A stretch of 64,000 nucleotides of DNA from contig CALIOE010000037.1 in NCBI GenBank assembly GCA_938044775.1, positions 1 through 64,000 on the forward strand. Reading direction: 5' to 3'. The position numbers were made by a program, and so were the translations under genes. Within the stretch, counting starts at the first letter, position 1; each line of letters starts with the position of its first letter. The notes beneath the pieces were generated by a model, which had not been told where the DNA came from, searched no databases, and saw only the letters and a list, made by a program, of their open reading frames with translations. This document shows, one piece after another, positions 51,391-59,865 of the stretch. The DNA is from an uncultured Rhizobiaceae group bacterium (GTDB lineage: Bacteria > Pseudomonadota > Alphaproteobacteria > Rhizobiales > Rhizobiaceae).

Positions 51391-52584
51391 ATGATCGATT
51401 TCACGCACACCAAACAGCTGTTTCAACTGCCCGGAAACGTCGTCTATCTCGATGGCAATTCGCTTGGCCCCTTGCCGAAGTCCGCCCCGGCGCGGATCGA
51501 GGCGATGCTGCGGGACGAATGGGGCGAGATGGTCATCCGCGGATGGAACCGTGCAGGCTGGATGCAGCAGCCCTCCAGGATTGGCAACCGGATTGCGCCC
51601 ATGATTGGAGCGCCAGAGCATAGCGTCGTTATGGGCGACACTCTGTCGATCAAGGTTTATCAGGCACTGGCGGCTGCACTTGAGTTGACGGACGACCGTA
51701 ACGTTGTCCTTTCCGACACCGGAAATTTCCCCACGGACCTCTACATGGCCGATGGCCTGCTCCGCTCCCTTGATCGTGGATATGTTCTGAAGACGGTAGA
51801 GCCGGATGCCATAGTCGATGCGATTACTGAAGAGGTTGCGGTCTTGATGTTGACGCAGGTCGACTACCGTACGGGTCGCATGCACGACATAGCAGCTTTG
51901 ACCGAACAGGCTCACTCTGTCGGCGCACTGGTCGTTTGGGATCTGGCCCATTCGGCCGGAGCTCTGCCGATTGATCTTGCCGGTTGCAATGCCGATTTCG
52001 CTGTTGGATGCACCTACAAATACCTTAACGGTGGCCCGGGCGCTCCGGCGTTCATCTATGTCCGACCCGACCACGCAAACATAGTGCGGCCAGCTCTGTC
52101 AGGCTGGCTTGGCCACGAGGCCCCGTTCGCATTCGATCGCGACTATCGCCCCGGTCTGGGCATTGAGCGCTTTCGTGTGGGCACGCCCCCGGTCATTCAG
52201 ATGGCCGCGCTGGAAGCATCTCTCGATATTTGGGAAAGTGTCGACATGGCAGACATTCGTTCGCGGTCTGTCGAGTTGAGCGAATTGTTCATCGCCGAAG
52301 TCGAAGCCCGCTGCCCGATGTTGCAACTTGCAAGTCCTCGCGACGCTGCAAGGCGTGGATCGCAGGTCTCATTCAAATTTGACAACGGTTATGCTGCTAT
52401 GCAGGCCGTTATCGCTCGCGGCCTGATTGGTGATTTTCGTGCACCGGACATTATGCGTTTCGGATTCACACCACTCTATATCGACAGCGACGACGTGCTT
52501 GCTGCAGTGGAAATCATCGACGATGTGATGTCCAGCAGGGCTTGGGATGTGCCGGAATTTCACCAGCGAATGGCGGTGACCTGA
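51391..52584 (+). CDS. kynU: Kynureninase family PLP enzyme
   Basis: VYLDGNSLGPLP, VWDLAHSAGALPIDL, CTYKYLNGGPGAPAF. Confidence 0.92.
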   Translation: MIDFTHTKQLFQLPGNVVYLDGNSLGPLPKSAPARIEAMLRDEWGEMVIRGWNRAGWMQQPSRIGNRIAPMIGAPEHSVVMGDTLSIKVYQALAAALELTDDRNVVLSDTGNFPTDLYMADGLLRSLDRGYVLKTVEPDAIVDAITEEVAVLMLTQVDYRTGRMHDIAALTEQAHSVGALVVWDLAHSAGALPIDLAGCNADFAVGCTYKYLNGGPGAPAFIYVRPDHANIVRPALSGWLGHEAPFAFDRDYRPGLGIERFRVGTPPVIQMAALEASLDIWESVDMADIRSRSVELSELFIAEVEARCPMLQLASPRDAARRGSQVSFKFDNGYAAMQAVIARGLIGDFRAPDIMRFGFTPLYIDSDDVLAAVEIIDDVMSSRAWDVPEFHQRMAVT

Positions 52585-52636
52585 CCGACCGCGAAACAAT
52601 GGTCTCGCAAGTGACGCAGATCGAACCTAAGCCGAA

Positions 52637-53191
52637 CTACGATTGCAACGGGATGCACCTGATTTCTGGACCGATGATTTTGCTTATCGCTCCACCAGTG
52701 TTTATGGCCTGATAGATCGACCTTGGTGGGCGTGCTGCATCGTCGACGCCGCGATGAACCCAGTTTCGTTCTTCTAAGGATTTCAGAGTTTGCGACAATG
52801 CGCGGTCGGTGATTGTCTGCAAGGAGCGTTTGATCTCGCTGAAATGGCTTGGTTTATGAAGCGATGTCAGAATGGGCAATGTCCATGAGCGGCGGAGCAA
52901 GTCCTGATCTTTTTCGCTGGAAATTTTGTGAACTCTGTTTGCAATTGCGGCGGCCGTAACACCAGTCTGTGTCAGTCGAAATTCAGGGCGAAGCGGATGA
53001 CCGTGACCAGGATTTCGTTCCAGCAGACCGATCCTTACAAGGTGCTCCATGCTCTGGGCGAACGCATTCCTGCCAGCGCCCGTTGCGGCCAACAATGTTG
53101 CCTGCCTTCCGGGGATGCCGTCGTGCAGGTTTGAGAGGATTGGTAGGGCCCAGGCTCTTGAAGTGATGTTGACAAGCGAATTTATGTACAT
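52637..53191 (-). CDS. HxlR-like winged-helix regulator with apparent tandem duplicated domains
   Basis: SRAWALPILSNLHDG...LVRIGLLERNPGHGHPLRPEFRLTQTG and RRSWTLPILTSLHKP...LEERNWVHRGVDDAARPPRSIYQAINTG. Confidence 0.8.
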   Translation of the reverse strand: MYINSLVNITSRAWALPILSNLHDGIPGRQATLLAATGAGRNAFAQSMEHLVRIGLLERNPGHGHPLRPEFRLTQTGVTAAAIANRVHKISSEKDQDLLRRSWTLPILTSLHKPSHFSEIKRSLQTITDRALSQTLKSLEERNWVHRGVDDAARPPRSIYQAINTGGAISKIIGPEIRCIPLQS

Positions 53192-53194
53192 AAA
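53181..53194. promoter_or_regulatory. Perfect 14-bp palindrome TTTATGTACATAAA overlapping regulator start codon
   Basis: Direct reading. Confidence 0.6.
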
Positions 53195-53195
53195 G

Positions 53196-53208
53196 TATAG
53201 TTACTATA
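53196..53208. promoter_or_regulatory. Palindrome TATAGT-T-ACTATA upstream of VOC gene
   Basis: Direct reading; adjacent to the previous palindrome. Confidence 0.55.
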
Positions 53209-53230
53209 TTTTAGTTCGTGAGGAAAGACC

Positions 53231-53623
53231 ATGTCCCTTATTTCTCCAGATGATTCAATCACAATCGCTTTGTCGGTCGAAGATCGCCACGCAAGCGCCA
53301 GGTGGTACGAAGACATGCTCGGATTTCAGGCAATTTATCACGCCGATGAAGCAGGCTGGTCGGAGCTTCAAACCAATACTGTCGGGGTGACAATTGGCCT
53401 TGGCGAACAAACCAAACCGGCACCCGGCAACTGCGTTCCCGTTTTTGGAATCGCTGATATCGACAGCGCTCGTCACAAACTCGAAAAGGCAAATGTCAAA
53501 TTTGATGGCGAAACGGATGTCGTCGAGGGCATGGTCAAGACAGCCACTTTCTATGATCTTGATGGCAACGCTCTCATGCTTGCGGAAGATCTGACCAAAA
53601 GTGCACAACCAGAGGCCGACTGA
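53231..53623 (+). CDS. VOC family protein
   Basis: IALSVEDRHASARWYEDMLGF, FYDLDGNALMLAEDL. Confidence 0.92.
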   Translation: MSLISPDDSITIALSVEDRHASARWYEDMLGFQAIYHADEAGWSELQTNTVGVTIGLGEQTKPAPGNCVPVFGIADIDSARHKLEKANVKFDGETDVVEGMVKTATFYDLDGNALMLAEDLTKSAQPEAD

Positions 53624-53718
53624 TTGTCTGACAGTCTCGGGGCCGATCAATCCGTCGAAAGCTTAGGGCAGGCATATGACTGAGCTCGACACATACGCGT
53701 TAAGCAGGAGATCAAGAC

Positions 53719-53746
53719 CCGCCATTTGGGCAAAACCAAATGGCGG
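53719..53746. terminator. Perfect 11-bp stem inverted repeat between convergent genes, possible bidirectional terminator
   Basis: CCGCCATTTGG-GCAAAA-CCAAATGGCGG; no clear T-run. Confidence 0.5.
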
Positions 53747-53833
53747 CATTCCGTCCAAAACGGCCAGTCGGTTCGAACGCAGGAAACCCAAGATACAGAT
53801 TCCCTTTTAATCACTTTTCGGCCGCACTGGCAG

Positions 53834-54439
53834 TCAGAAATTCAGGTCCGGGTACTGGTTGAGATAGATTCTGAACCAGGGGGTATAAACCGACGGATTG
53901 TGCGCGATCTCGGCACGCAGAGCCTCGCCGGTTACCCAGCGGGTCTCGCACACCTCATCAGGGTTCATGGCGACAACGAGTTCTTCTTTCGCCACGTCGG
54001 AGCGAAACATGTGGACTCTTTCTCGCTCCCAGAGGCCGCCCCCTACATCGGCGGAATATTCGACAATCAGGCGCTCATTGACGGGTAACCTGAAGCCCAG
54101 CTCTTCTTGCAGACGGCGCTGTGCAGCGACAGCAATGTTTTCGCCCCAGTGCGGATGCGTGCAGCATGTATTGGCCCACAGCCCACCACAATGGTATTTG
54201 TCCCGCGCACGGCGCTGGATCAGCAATTCGTCGCCAGAGAAAACGAAAACCGACAGCGCCAGATGATGAATCCCGAGGACATGGGCCTCGATTTTCTCAA
54301 GAGGAAACTGGGTGCCATCGTCGTTGATCCCGGGTATCATGATCGCCGGGTTGGTCGGAGCTATCGGCCAGTCACCGGTTATCTCGGCAGGGCCACTTTC
54401 GGCGTCCGGCGTCAGAAACAGCACTTCCTTTTTCAGCAT
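53834..54439 (-). CDS. idi: Isopentenyl-diphosphate delta-isomerase, type I (Nudix)
   Basis: HLALSVFVFSGDELLIQRRARDKYHCGGLWANTCCTHPHWGE. Confidence 0.95.
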   Translation of the reverse strand: MLKKEVLFLTPDAESGPAEITGDWPIAPTNPAIMIPGINDDGTQFPLEKIEAHVLGIHHLALSVFVFSGDELLIQRRARDKYHCGGLWANTCCTHPHWGENIAVAAQRRLQEELGFRLPVNERLIVEYSADVGGGLWERERVHMFRSDVAKEELVVAMNPDEVCETRWVTGEALRAEIAHNPSVYTPWFRIYLNQYPDLNF

Positions 54440-54463
54440 GGCGCCGCTCGATACAGACTGCCG

Positions 54464-55681
54464 CTAAGCGACCGCCCGCGACAGGGCACATTGCGACCAC
54501 AGCTCAGAGAGAGCATCGACCAGCGCATCGATATCTTCGGTTGTGTGGAGTGGTGTGGGTGTAATGCGCAGGCGCTCAGTGCCTTCGGGCACGGTGGGGT
54601 AGTTGATCGGCTGAACATATATCCCGTAATTGTCGAGCAGCAAGTCAGAAATGAACTTGCACTTCTTTGCATCGCCAACCATGACAGGCACGATATGGCT
54701 GTTGTTTTGCAGGTGCGGCAGTCCGATCGCGTCCAGCCGCTCGCGCAATATCCGGACATTTCTGCGCTGGCCCATTCTTTCGATCTCGCTGTTTTTGAGA
54801 TGTCGGATTGAAGCAGCAGCACCGGCTGCCAGTGCCGGAGGGAGCGCAGTGGAAAAAATAAAACCAGATGCAAAGGAACGAACAAAGTCAATCAGGTTGG
54901 ATGACGCCGTGATGTAGCCGCCCATGACACCATAGGCCTTGCCCAGAGTTCCCTGGATTACCGTTAGACGGTCCATCAAACCTTCCTGTTCGGCGATGCC
55001 GCCGCCCCGTGGGCCATACATGCCGACAGCATGGACTTCGTCCAGATAGGTCATTGCGCCATATTGTTCTGCCACATCGCAGATTTCGGCAATCGGTGCG
55101 ATATCTCCATCCATGGAGTAGACAGATTCAAACGCAACGATTTTGGCTGCTTCCGGATCGGCATCGTCGAGTTTGCGTGCCAGATCCTCCACATCATTGT
55201 GTTTCCAGATTGCCTTCGGCGCACGGCTATGTCGCATGCCTTCGATCATCGAAGCGTGATTGTCGCCATCGGAGAACACCATGGCATTTGGAATGCGCGA
55301 CGCCAAAGTACCCAACGCGGCCCAGTTGGCCACGTAGCCTGAGGTCAGCATCAGGGCCGATTCTTTGTTGTGAAGATCCGCCAGTTCCTGCTCCAGCAGG
55401 ACGTGATAGTGATTGGTGCCGGAGATATTGCGTGTGCCCCCGGCGCCGGCACCGCATTTGTCGATCGCTTCTTTCATAGCACCGGTTGTATCGGGATGTT
55501 GACCCATGCCCAGATAGTCGTTTGAGCACCAGACTGTGACGTCACTCGCGCTTCCATCCTCGGAATACCTTGTGGCGCGGGGAAATGACCCCATTTTACG
55601 TTCGAGATCGGCAAAAACCCTGTAATTGCCATTTTCGCGCAGCCCGTCCAGCTCTTCTTCAAAGTACTTTTCAAAATTCAC
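54464..55681 (-). CDS. hemA: 5-aminolevulinate synthase
   Basis: [79 protein letters not shown]. Confidence 0.97.
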   Translation of the reverse strand: MNFEKYFEEELDGLRENGNYRVFADLERKMGSFPRATRYSEDGSASDVTVWCSNDYLGMGQHPDTTGAMKEAIDKCGAGAGGTRNISGTNHYHVLLEQELADLHNKESALMLTSGYVANWAALGTLASRIPNAMVFSDGDNHASMIEGMRHSRAPKAIWKHNDVEDLARKLDDADPEAAKIVAFESVYSMDGDIAPIAEICDVAEQYGAMTYLDEVHAVGMYGPRGGGIAEQEGLMDRLTVIQGTLGKAYGVMGGYITASSNLIDFVRSFASGFIFSTALPPALAAGAAASIRHLKNSEIERMGQRRNVRILRERLDAIGLPHLQNNSHIVPVMVGDAKKCKFISDLLLDNYGIYVQPINYPTVPEGTERLRITPTPLHTTEDIDALVDALSELWSQCALSRAVA

Positions 55682-55738
55682 TGGAACGTCTCCTGCTACA
55701 TAGTCCTGTCCGGCGCACGGGCGCTGGTTTATTCTAGT

Positions 55739-56053
55739 TCATTCTTCCACCACCACAACGTGCGAAGCGCACGCGTAGCCGGTCAATTTCATTATGCCGG
55801 GACCGCCAGATCCGGACAATCGCCGCAGGCCGCCATCCTGCATCTGTGACACCAAAACCACTGTGGCTCGTGCCTCCTTACCGGCGGCCATCACCGGTGC
55901 GGCATCCATATTTGCCGGAACCGGCCCATTTGCAAAGTTAAATGTTGCCGCAGCACGCAACAAAGTTAACTGTCGCATCCCAATTCGAGAGACGAATCCC
56001 GGCCGGTCCGGGCCGAAATAAGCTTCATTTACCCCCAAACAGGGCGTTAGCAT
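55739..56053 (-). CDS. Hypothetical protein
   Basis: 104 aa ORF in the hemA-selO gap; no family recognised; opposite-strand ORF also present. Confidence 0.3.
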   Translation of the reverse strand: MLTPCLGVNEAYFGPDRPGFVSRIGMRQLTLLRAAATFNFANGPVPANMDAAPVMAAGKEARATVVLVSQMQDGGLRRLSGSGGPGIMKLTGYACASHVVVVEE

Positions 56054-56286
56054 AGCAGCTGCCGGCTACCGCGTTGGTGAACATTTGGTGAGCTTGTTGC
56101 TTATGCGCGTGAACCAGACCAAGGAGAACTTGCGGTGCCATGCACCCCCTCCGGCAGGGGATTGATCACGATCGTTGAAAAGACGGCGCGGCTACCCAAA
56201 TTGAATGTGGACAGTGCAGACAATCAACCATTGCGTTTTGACGTCGCAGCGGCTTGTTTGTTGCCAATCACCAGAACGGGTGCCGA

Positions 56287-57741
56287 ATGGCGCAACAGAG
56301 CGAACAACCCCTTTTTGACTTCGACAATTCTTACGCGCGCCTGCCGGAGGGTTTCTCGGTGCGTCTCAAACCCACGTCGGTGCGCGATCCAAAGCTCATC
56401 GCGCTCAACATGCCACTGGCCGAAGAGCTTGGTCTCGATCCGGAACGATTGTCGTCGCCGGACGGCGTCGATGTTTTCTCTGGCAACGCAGTAGCGTTGG
56501 GCAGCGAGCCTCTGGCGACGGCCTATGCCGGGCATCAGTTCGGCAATTGGGTTCCGCAACTGGGCGATGGCCGGGCTCACCTGCTTGGCGAGGTGATCGA
56601 CCGCAGGGGCGTGCGTCGCGATATTCAGTTGAAGGGTTCCGGCCCGACCCCGTTTTCGCGAATGGGCGATGGGCGGGCCTGGCTTGGACCGGTTCTGCGT
56701 GAATACATCGTCAGTGAGGCGATGCATGCGCTGGGTGTGCCGACTACGCGCGCGCTGGCTGCGGTCGAGACGGGTGAACAAATTTACCGGGAAGCCGTTT
56801 TGCCCGGTGCGATTTTGACCAGGGTCTCGCGCGGCCTGATCCGGGTAGGGACGTTCCAATATTTTGCTGGTCGCCGCGATCTCGCGGCCATCAAAACGCT
56901 GGCTGACTATACGATCGACCGGCTCTACCCGGAGGCGAGAGAGGCCGACAACCCTTATCTCGCCTTTCTCGAATCCGTTGTTGCAGTGCAGGCCGAATTG
57001 ATCGCCACGTGGATGGGACTGGGCTTTATTCACGGCGTGATGAACACCGACAACATGTCGGTTGCCGGCGAAACGATCGACTACGGACCCTGTGCGTTCA
57101 TGGATTCGTTTCACCCAAATCAGGTGTTCAGTTCGATTGACGAAGCGGGACGATATGCCTTTTCCAACCAGCCCAGGGTGGCACAATGGAACCTTGTCTG
57201 CCTCGCACAATGCTTACTCCCATTGTTCGCCGAAGATGACGACCAGGCGGTTGAAATGGCCCAGGCAGCAGTTGACGCCTTATCCCCGCTTTACCTGAAA
57301 CACTATGACGAAAACATGCGCCGAAAGCTCGGTTTACCCACTCCCAACCGAGAATTGGTAGAATCCCTTTTTGCGATTATGGCGGAGCAAAATGCCGATT
57401 ACAGCCGGACTTTTAGGGCTTTGTCGACGGATATGGGCCTTGCCGCGAGGCAGGAATTTGACGATCCGGCGGCTCTCGACGAATGGCTTTCTTCCTGGCA
57501 GTCACAGGCGCTTCCGCTGCGTAACAGGCAGGCTCTCATGCTGAGCGCCAACCCGGCCCTTATTCCGCGTAACCACCGCATCGAGGAGGCCATTCAAACC
57601 GCTCTTGATGGCGATCTGTCCAGGTTTCATGACCTGAACTGTGCATTGGCAAATCCCTATGAGGAACAGGCTGAGTTTGCACATCTGGCCGAGGGGCCGA
57701 AACCTGCTGAGATCGTACGTCACACCTTCTGCGGAACCTGA
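56287..57741 (+). CDS. selO: SelO/YdiU family protein (protein adenylyltransferase family)
   Basis: FDNSYARLPEGF, YAGHQFGNWVPQLGDGRAHLLGE, LKGSGPTPFSRMGDGRAWLGPVLREYIVSEAMHALGVPTTRALA, HGVMNTDNMSV. Confidence 0.97.
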   Translation: MAQQSEQPLFDFDNSYARLPEGFSVRLKPTSVRDPKLIALNMPLAEELGLDPERLSSPDGVDVFSGNAVALGSEPLATAYAGHQFGNWVPQLGDGRAHLLGEVIDRRGVRRDIQLKGSGPTPFSRMGDGRAWLGPVLREYIVSEAMHALGVPTTRALAAVETGEQIYREAVLPGAILTRVSRGLIRVGTFQYFAGRRDLAAIKTLADYTIDRLYPEAREADNPYLAFLESVVAVQAELIATWMGLGFIHGVMNTDNMSVAGETIDYGPCAFMDSFHPNQVFSSIDEAGRYAFSNQPRVAQWNLVCLAQCLLPLFAEDDDQAVEMAQAAVDALSPLYLKHYDENMRRKLGLPTPNRELVESLFAIMAEQNADYSRTFRALSTDMGLAARQEFDDPAALDEWLSSWQSQALPLRNRQALMLSANPALIPRNHRIEEAIQTALDGDLSRFHDLNCALANPYEEQAEFAHLAEGPKPAEIVRHTFCGT

Positions 57742-57760
57742 TCCGGCGGAGCTGTGTTTT

Positions 57761-58423
57761 TCAGGCAACCGAGGCGCGAATCGCTTCGATGTTGGTTTTG
57801 TAGTGTTCCGGCGTACCGCCTTTAAAAATCGCCGAACCCGCCACCAGGACATCGGCTCCGGCATTGACGACCATGGGGGCGGTCAAGGGCGTGACCCCGC
57901 CATCAATCTCGATGTGGATGGGGCGATCGCCAATCATCTTCTTCACGCGGGCGACTTTGTCGACAACCGGTTCAATGAAGGCCTGGCCACCGAATCCGGG
58001 ATTGACCGTCATCAGCAAGACCAGGTCGAGCCGGTCGAGCACGTACTCGATAACGCTTTCTGGTGTTGATGGATTGAGCGAGACGCCCGCTTTTTTGCCC
58101 ATGTTACGGATCGCCTGCAGGGAGCGGTCCAGGTGCTTTGTCGCCTCGGCATGAACAGTGATGATGTCGGCACCGGCTTCGGCAAAGGCTTCGAGATAGG
58201 GGTCGCAGGGCTCAATCATCAAATGGCAATCGAAAATGTGGTCGACCCGCGGGCGCACAGCTTTGATGATCGGCGGACCGAAAGTGAGGTTGGGCACGAA
58301 GTGGCCGTCCATGACGTCCAGATGCACCCAGTCGGACCCGGCCGCCATGACGTCTTCGATTTCGTCGCCCAGGCGCGAAAAGTCAGCCGAAAGGATGGAT
58401 GGAGCAATGATGATGTCAGTCAC
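57761..58423 (-). CDS. rpe: Ribulose-phosphate 3-epimerase
   Basis: [45 protein letters not shown]. Confidence 0.97.
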   Translation of the reverse strand: MTDIIIAPSILSADFSRLGDEIEDVMAAGSDWVHLDVMDGHFVPNLTFGPPIIKAVRPRVDHIFDCHLMIEPCDPYLEAFAEAGADIITVHAEATKHLDRSLQAIRNMGKKAGVSLNPSTPESVIEYVLDRLDLVLLMTVNPGFGGQAFIEPVVDKVARVKKMIGDRPIHIEIDGGVTPLTAPMVVNAGADVLVAGSAIFKGGTPEHYKTNIEAIRASVA

Positions 58424-58439
58424 AGAAATTTCCCCGTTT

Positions 58440-58461
58440 CAAACCGGTGGAAACCGGTTTG
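58440..58461. promoter_or_regulatory. Inverted repeat CAAACCGG-N6-CCGGTTTG upstream of rpe
   Basis: Arms 58440-58447 and 58454-58461. Confidence 0.4.
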
Positions 58462-58698
58462 GATGAGCAGCTTCACAGTCGTAATGCTGGACAATCGGTC
58501 TGACATCAATGGCTGGCGTCGGCTGCAAACAGGCAAATTACCGATGCCAGCCGATCTTGGCCATGCAAAGTCGTACCGGATAGCGGCTCAGACTTCCGGC
58601 TTTGGATCATCTGCAGAGCTTGCGACTTGAAGTCATGGCGCGCCCTGCCAAAAGCCTGCTATGAACAGGCCAGAGACAACCCCGATAATGGATTTTCC

Positions 58699-59142
58699 AT
58701 GAAATACCTTCACACCATGGTCCGCGTGCGTGACGTGGAAGCCTCGCTGGAGTTTTACTGCAAGCATCTGGGCCTGGAAGAGATTCGCCGTATCGATAAT
58801 GAGGGTGGCCGCTTCACCCTGATCTTTCTTGCCGCACCGGAAGACAAGGAAACTTCGGCGACCAGCCGTTCACCAGAGCTCGAGTTGACCTACAATTGGG
58901 ACGGCGATGAGAACTACGAAACAGGTCGCTCCTGGGGCCACCTTGCCTATGTTGTTGACGACATTTATGCGACCTGCCAACGGCTGATGGATGCCGGAAT
59001 TACGATCAATCGACCGCCTCGTGAAGGCCGCATGGCTTTTGTGAAGTCGCCCGACGATATTTCGATAGAGCTCCTTCAAAAGGGCGATGCACTTCCTTTG
59101 CAAGAACCTTGGAAGTCGATGGAAAACACCGGCAGCTGGTAG
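58699..59142 (+). CDS. gloA: Lactoylglutathione lyase-like VOC protein
   Basis: MKYLHTMVRVRDVEASLEFYCKHLGLEEIRR, LELTYNWDGDENYETGRSWGHLAYVVDDI. Confidence 0.92.
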   Translation: MKYLHTMVRVRDVEASLEFYCKHLGLEEIRRIDNEGGRFTLIFLAAPEDKETSATSRSPELELTYNWDGDENYETGRSWGHLAYVVDDIYATCQRLMDAGITINRPPREGRMAFVKSPDDISIELLQKGDALPLQEPWKSMENTGSW

Positions 59143-59208
59143 AATCTGTCACAGGTTTTCCACCATTTTTCAGCAGCATCTGGTGCCGGTTTCGAGTAAA
59201 AGCCGGAC

Positions 59209-59865
59209 ATGCTGCTGAATGCGTCAAATGTCGAAAAGAGTTTCGAGACCCAGGACGGACCTCTGCCGGTTCTGCGCGGCGTTGATCTGCAGCTTCGTGC
59301 AGGCCGCAAAATGGCACTCACCGGCGAATCGGGAAGCGGAAAAAGCACGTTGCTCCACCTGATAGGGGGGCTTGATCATTTCGATGCAGGATCAATCGAA
59401 ATTGATGGCGAAAGCCTTGGCGACCTGTCCGACCAGGAACGGGCGCAACTTCGCCGCGACAAGATTGGCGTTGTCTTTCAGCAATTCAATCTGATCCCGT
59501 CGTTGAACGTGATCGACAATCTTAGGTTCCATGCAAGGCTTGCCGGCCGCGAAGACCGTGTCTGGGTCGACAATCTTGCTACCCGTCTTGGACTTGCCGA
59601 CATGCTGCGGCGTTACCCCGAGCAATTGTCCGGTGGACAGCAGCAGCGCGTGGCCATTGGCAGGACGCTTGCCGCGCGGCCCAAACTCGTCCTTGCCGAC
59701 GAGCCAACCGGAAATCTGGATGAGGAGACAAGCGATACCGTTATCGATCTCATGCTTCAACTGGTCGAGGAAAGCGGTGCCGGGCTTTTGCTCGTGACCC
59801 ACTCGATGCGGCTGGCGAAGCGGATGGACGAACATTTGCATTTGCGGGCAGGCAGGGTCGCGTGA
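59209..59865 (+). CDS. ABC transporter ATP-binding protein (LolD/MacB type)
   Basis: [51 protein letters not shown]. Confidence 0.96.
   Translation: MLLNASNVEKSFETQDGPLPVLRGVDLQLRAGRKMALTGESGSGKSTLLHLIGGLDHFDAGSIEIDGESLGDLSDQERAQLRRDKIGVVFQQFNLIPSLNVIDNLRFHARLAGREDRVWVDNLATRLGLADMLRRYPEQLSGGQQQRVAIGRTLAARPKLVLADEPTGNLDEETSDTVIDLMLQLVEESGAGLLLVTHSMRLAKRMDEHLHLRAGRVA

Noticed and set aside
53761-53790. GGTTCGAA sequence resembling a tRNA T-loop
   Set aside because: No cloverleaf could be formed around it
56224-57210. 328-aa minus-strand ORF
   Set aside because: Antisense shadow of selO
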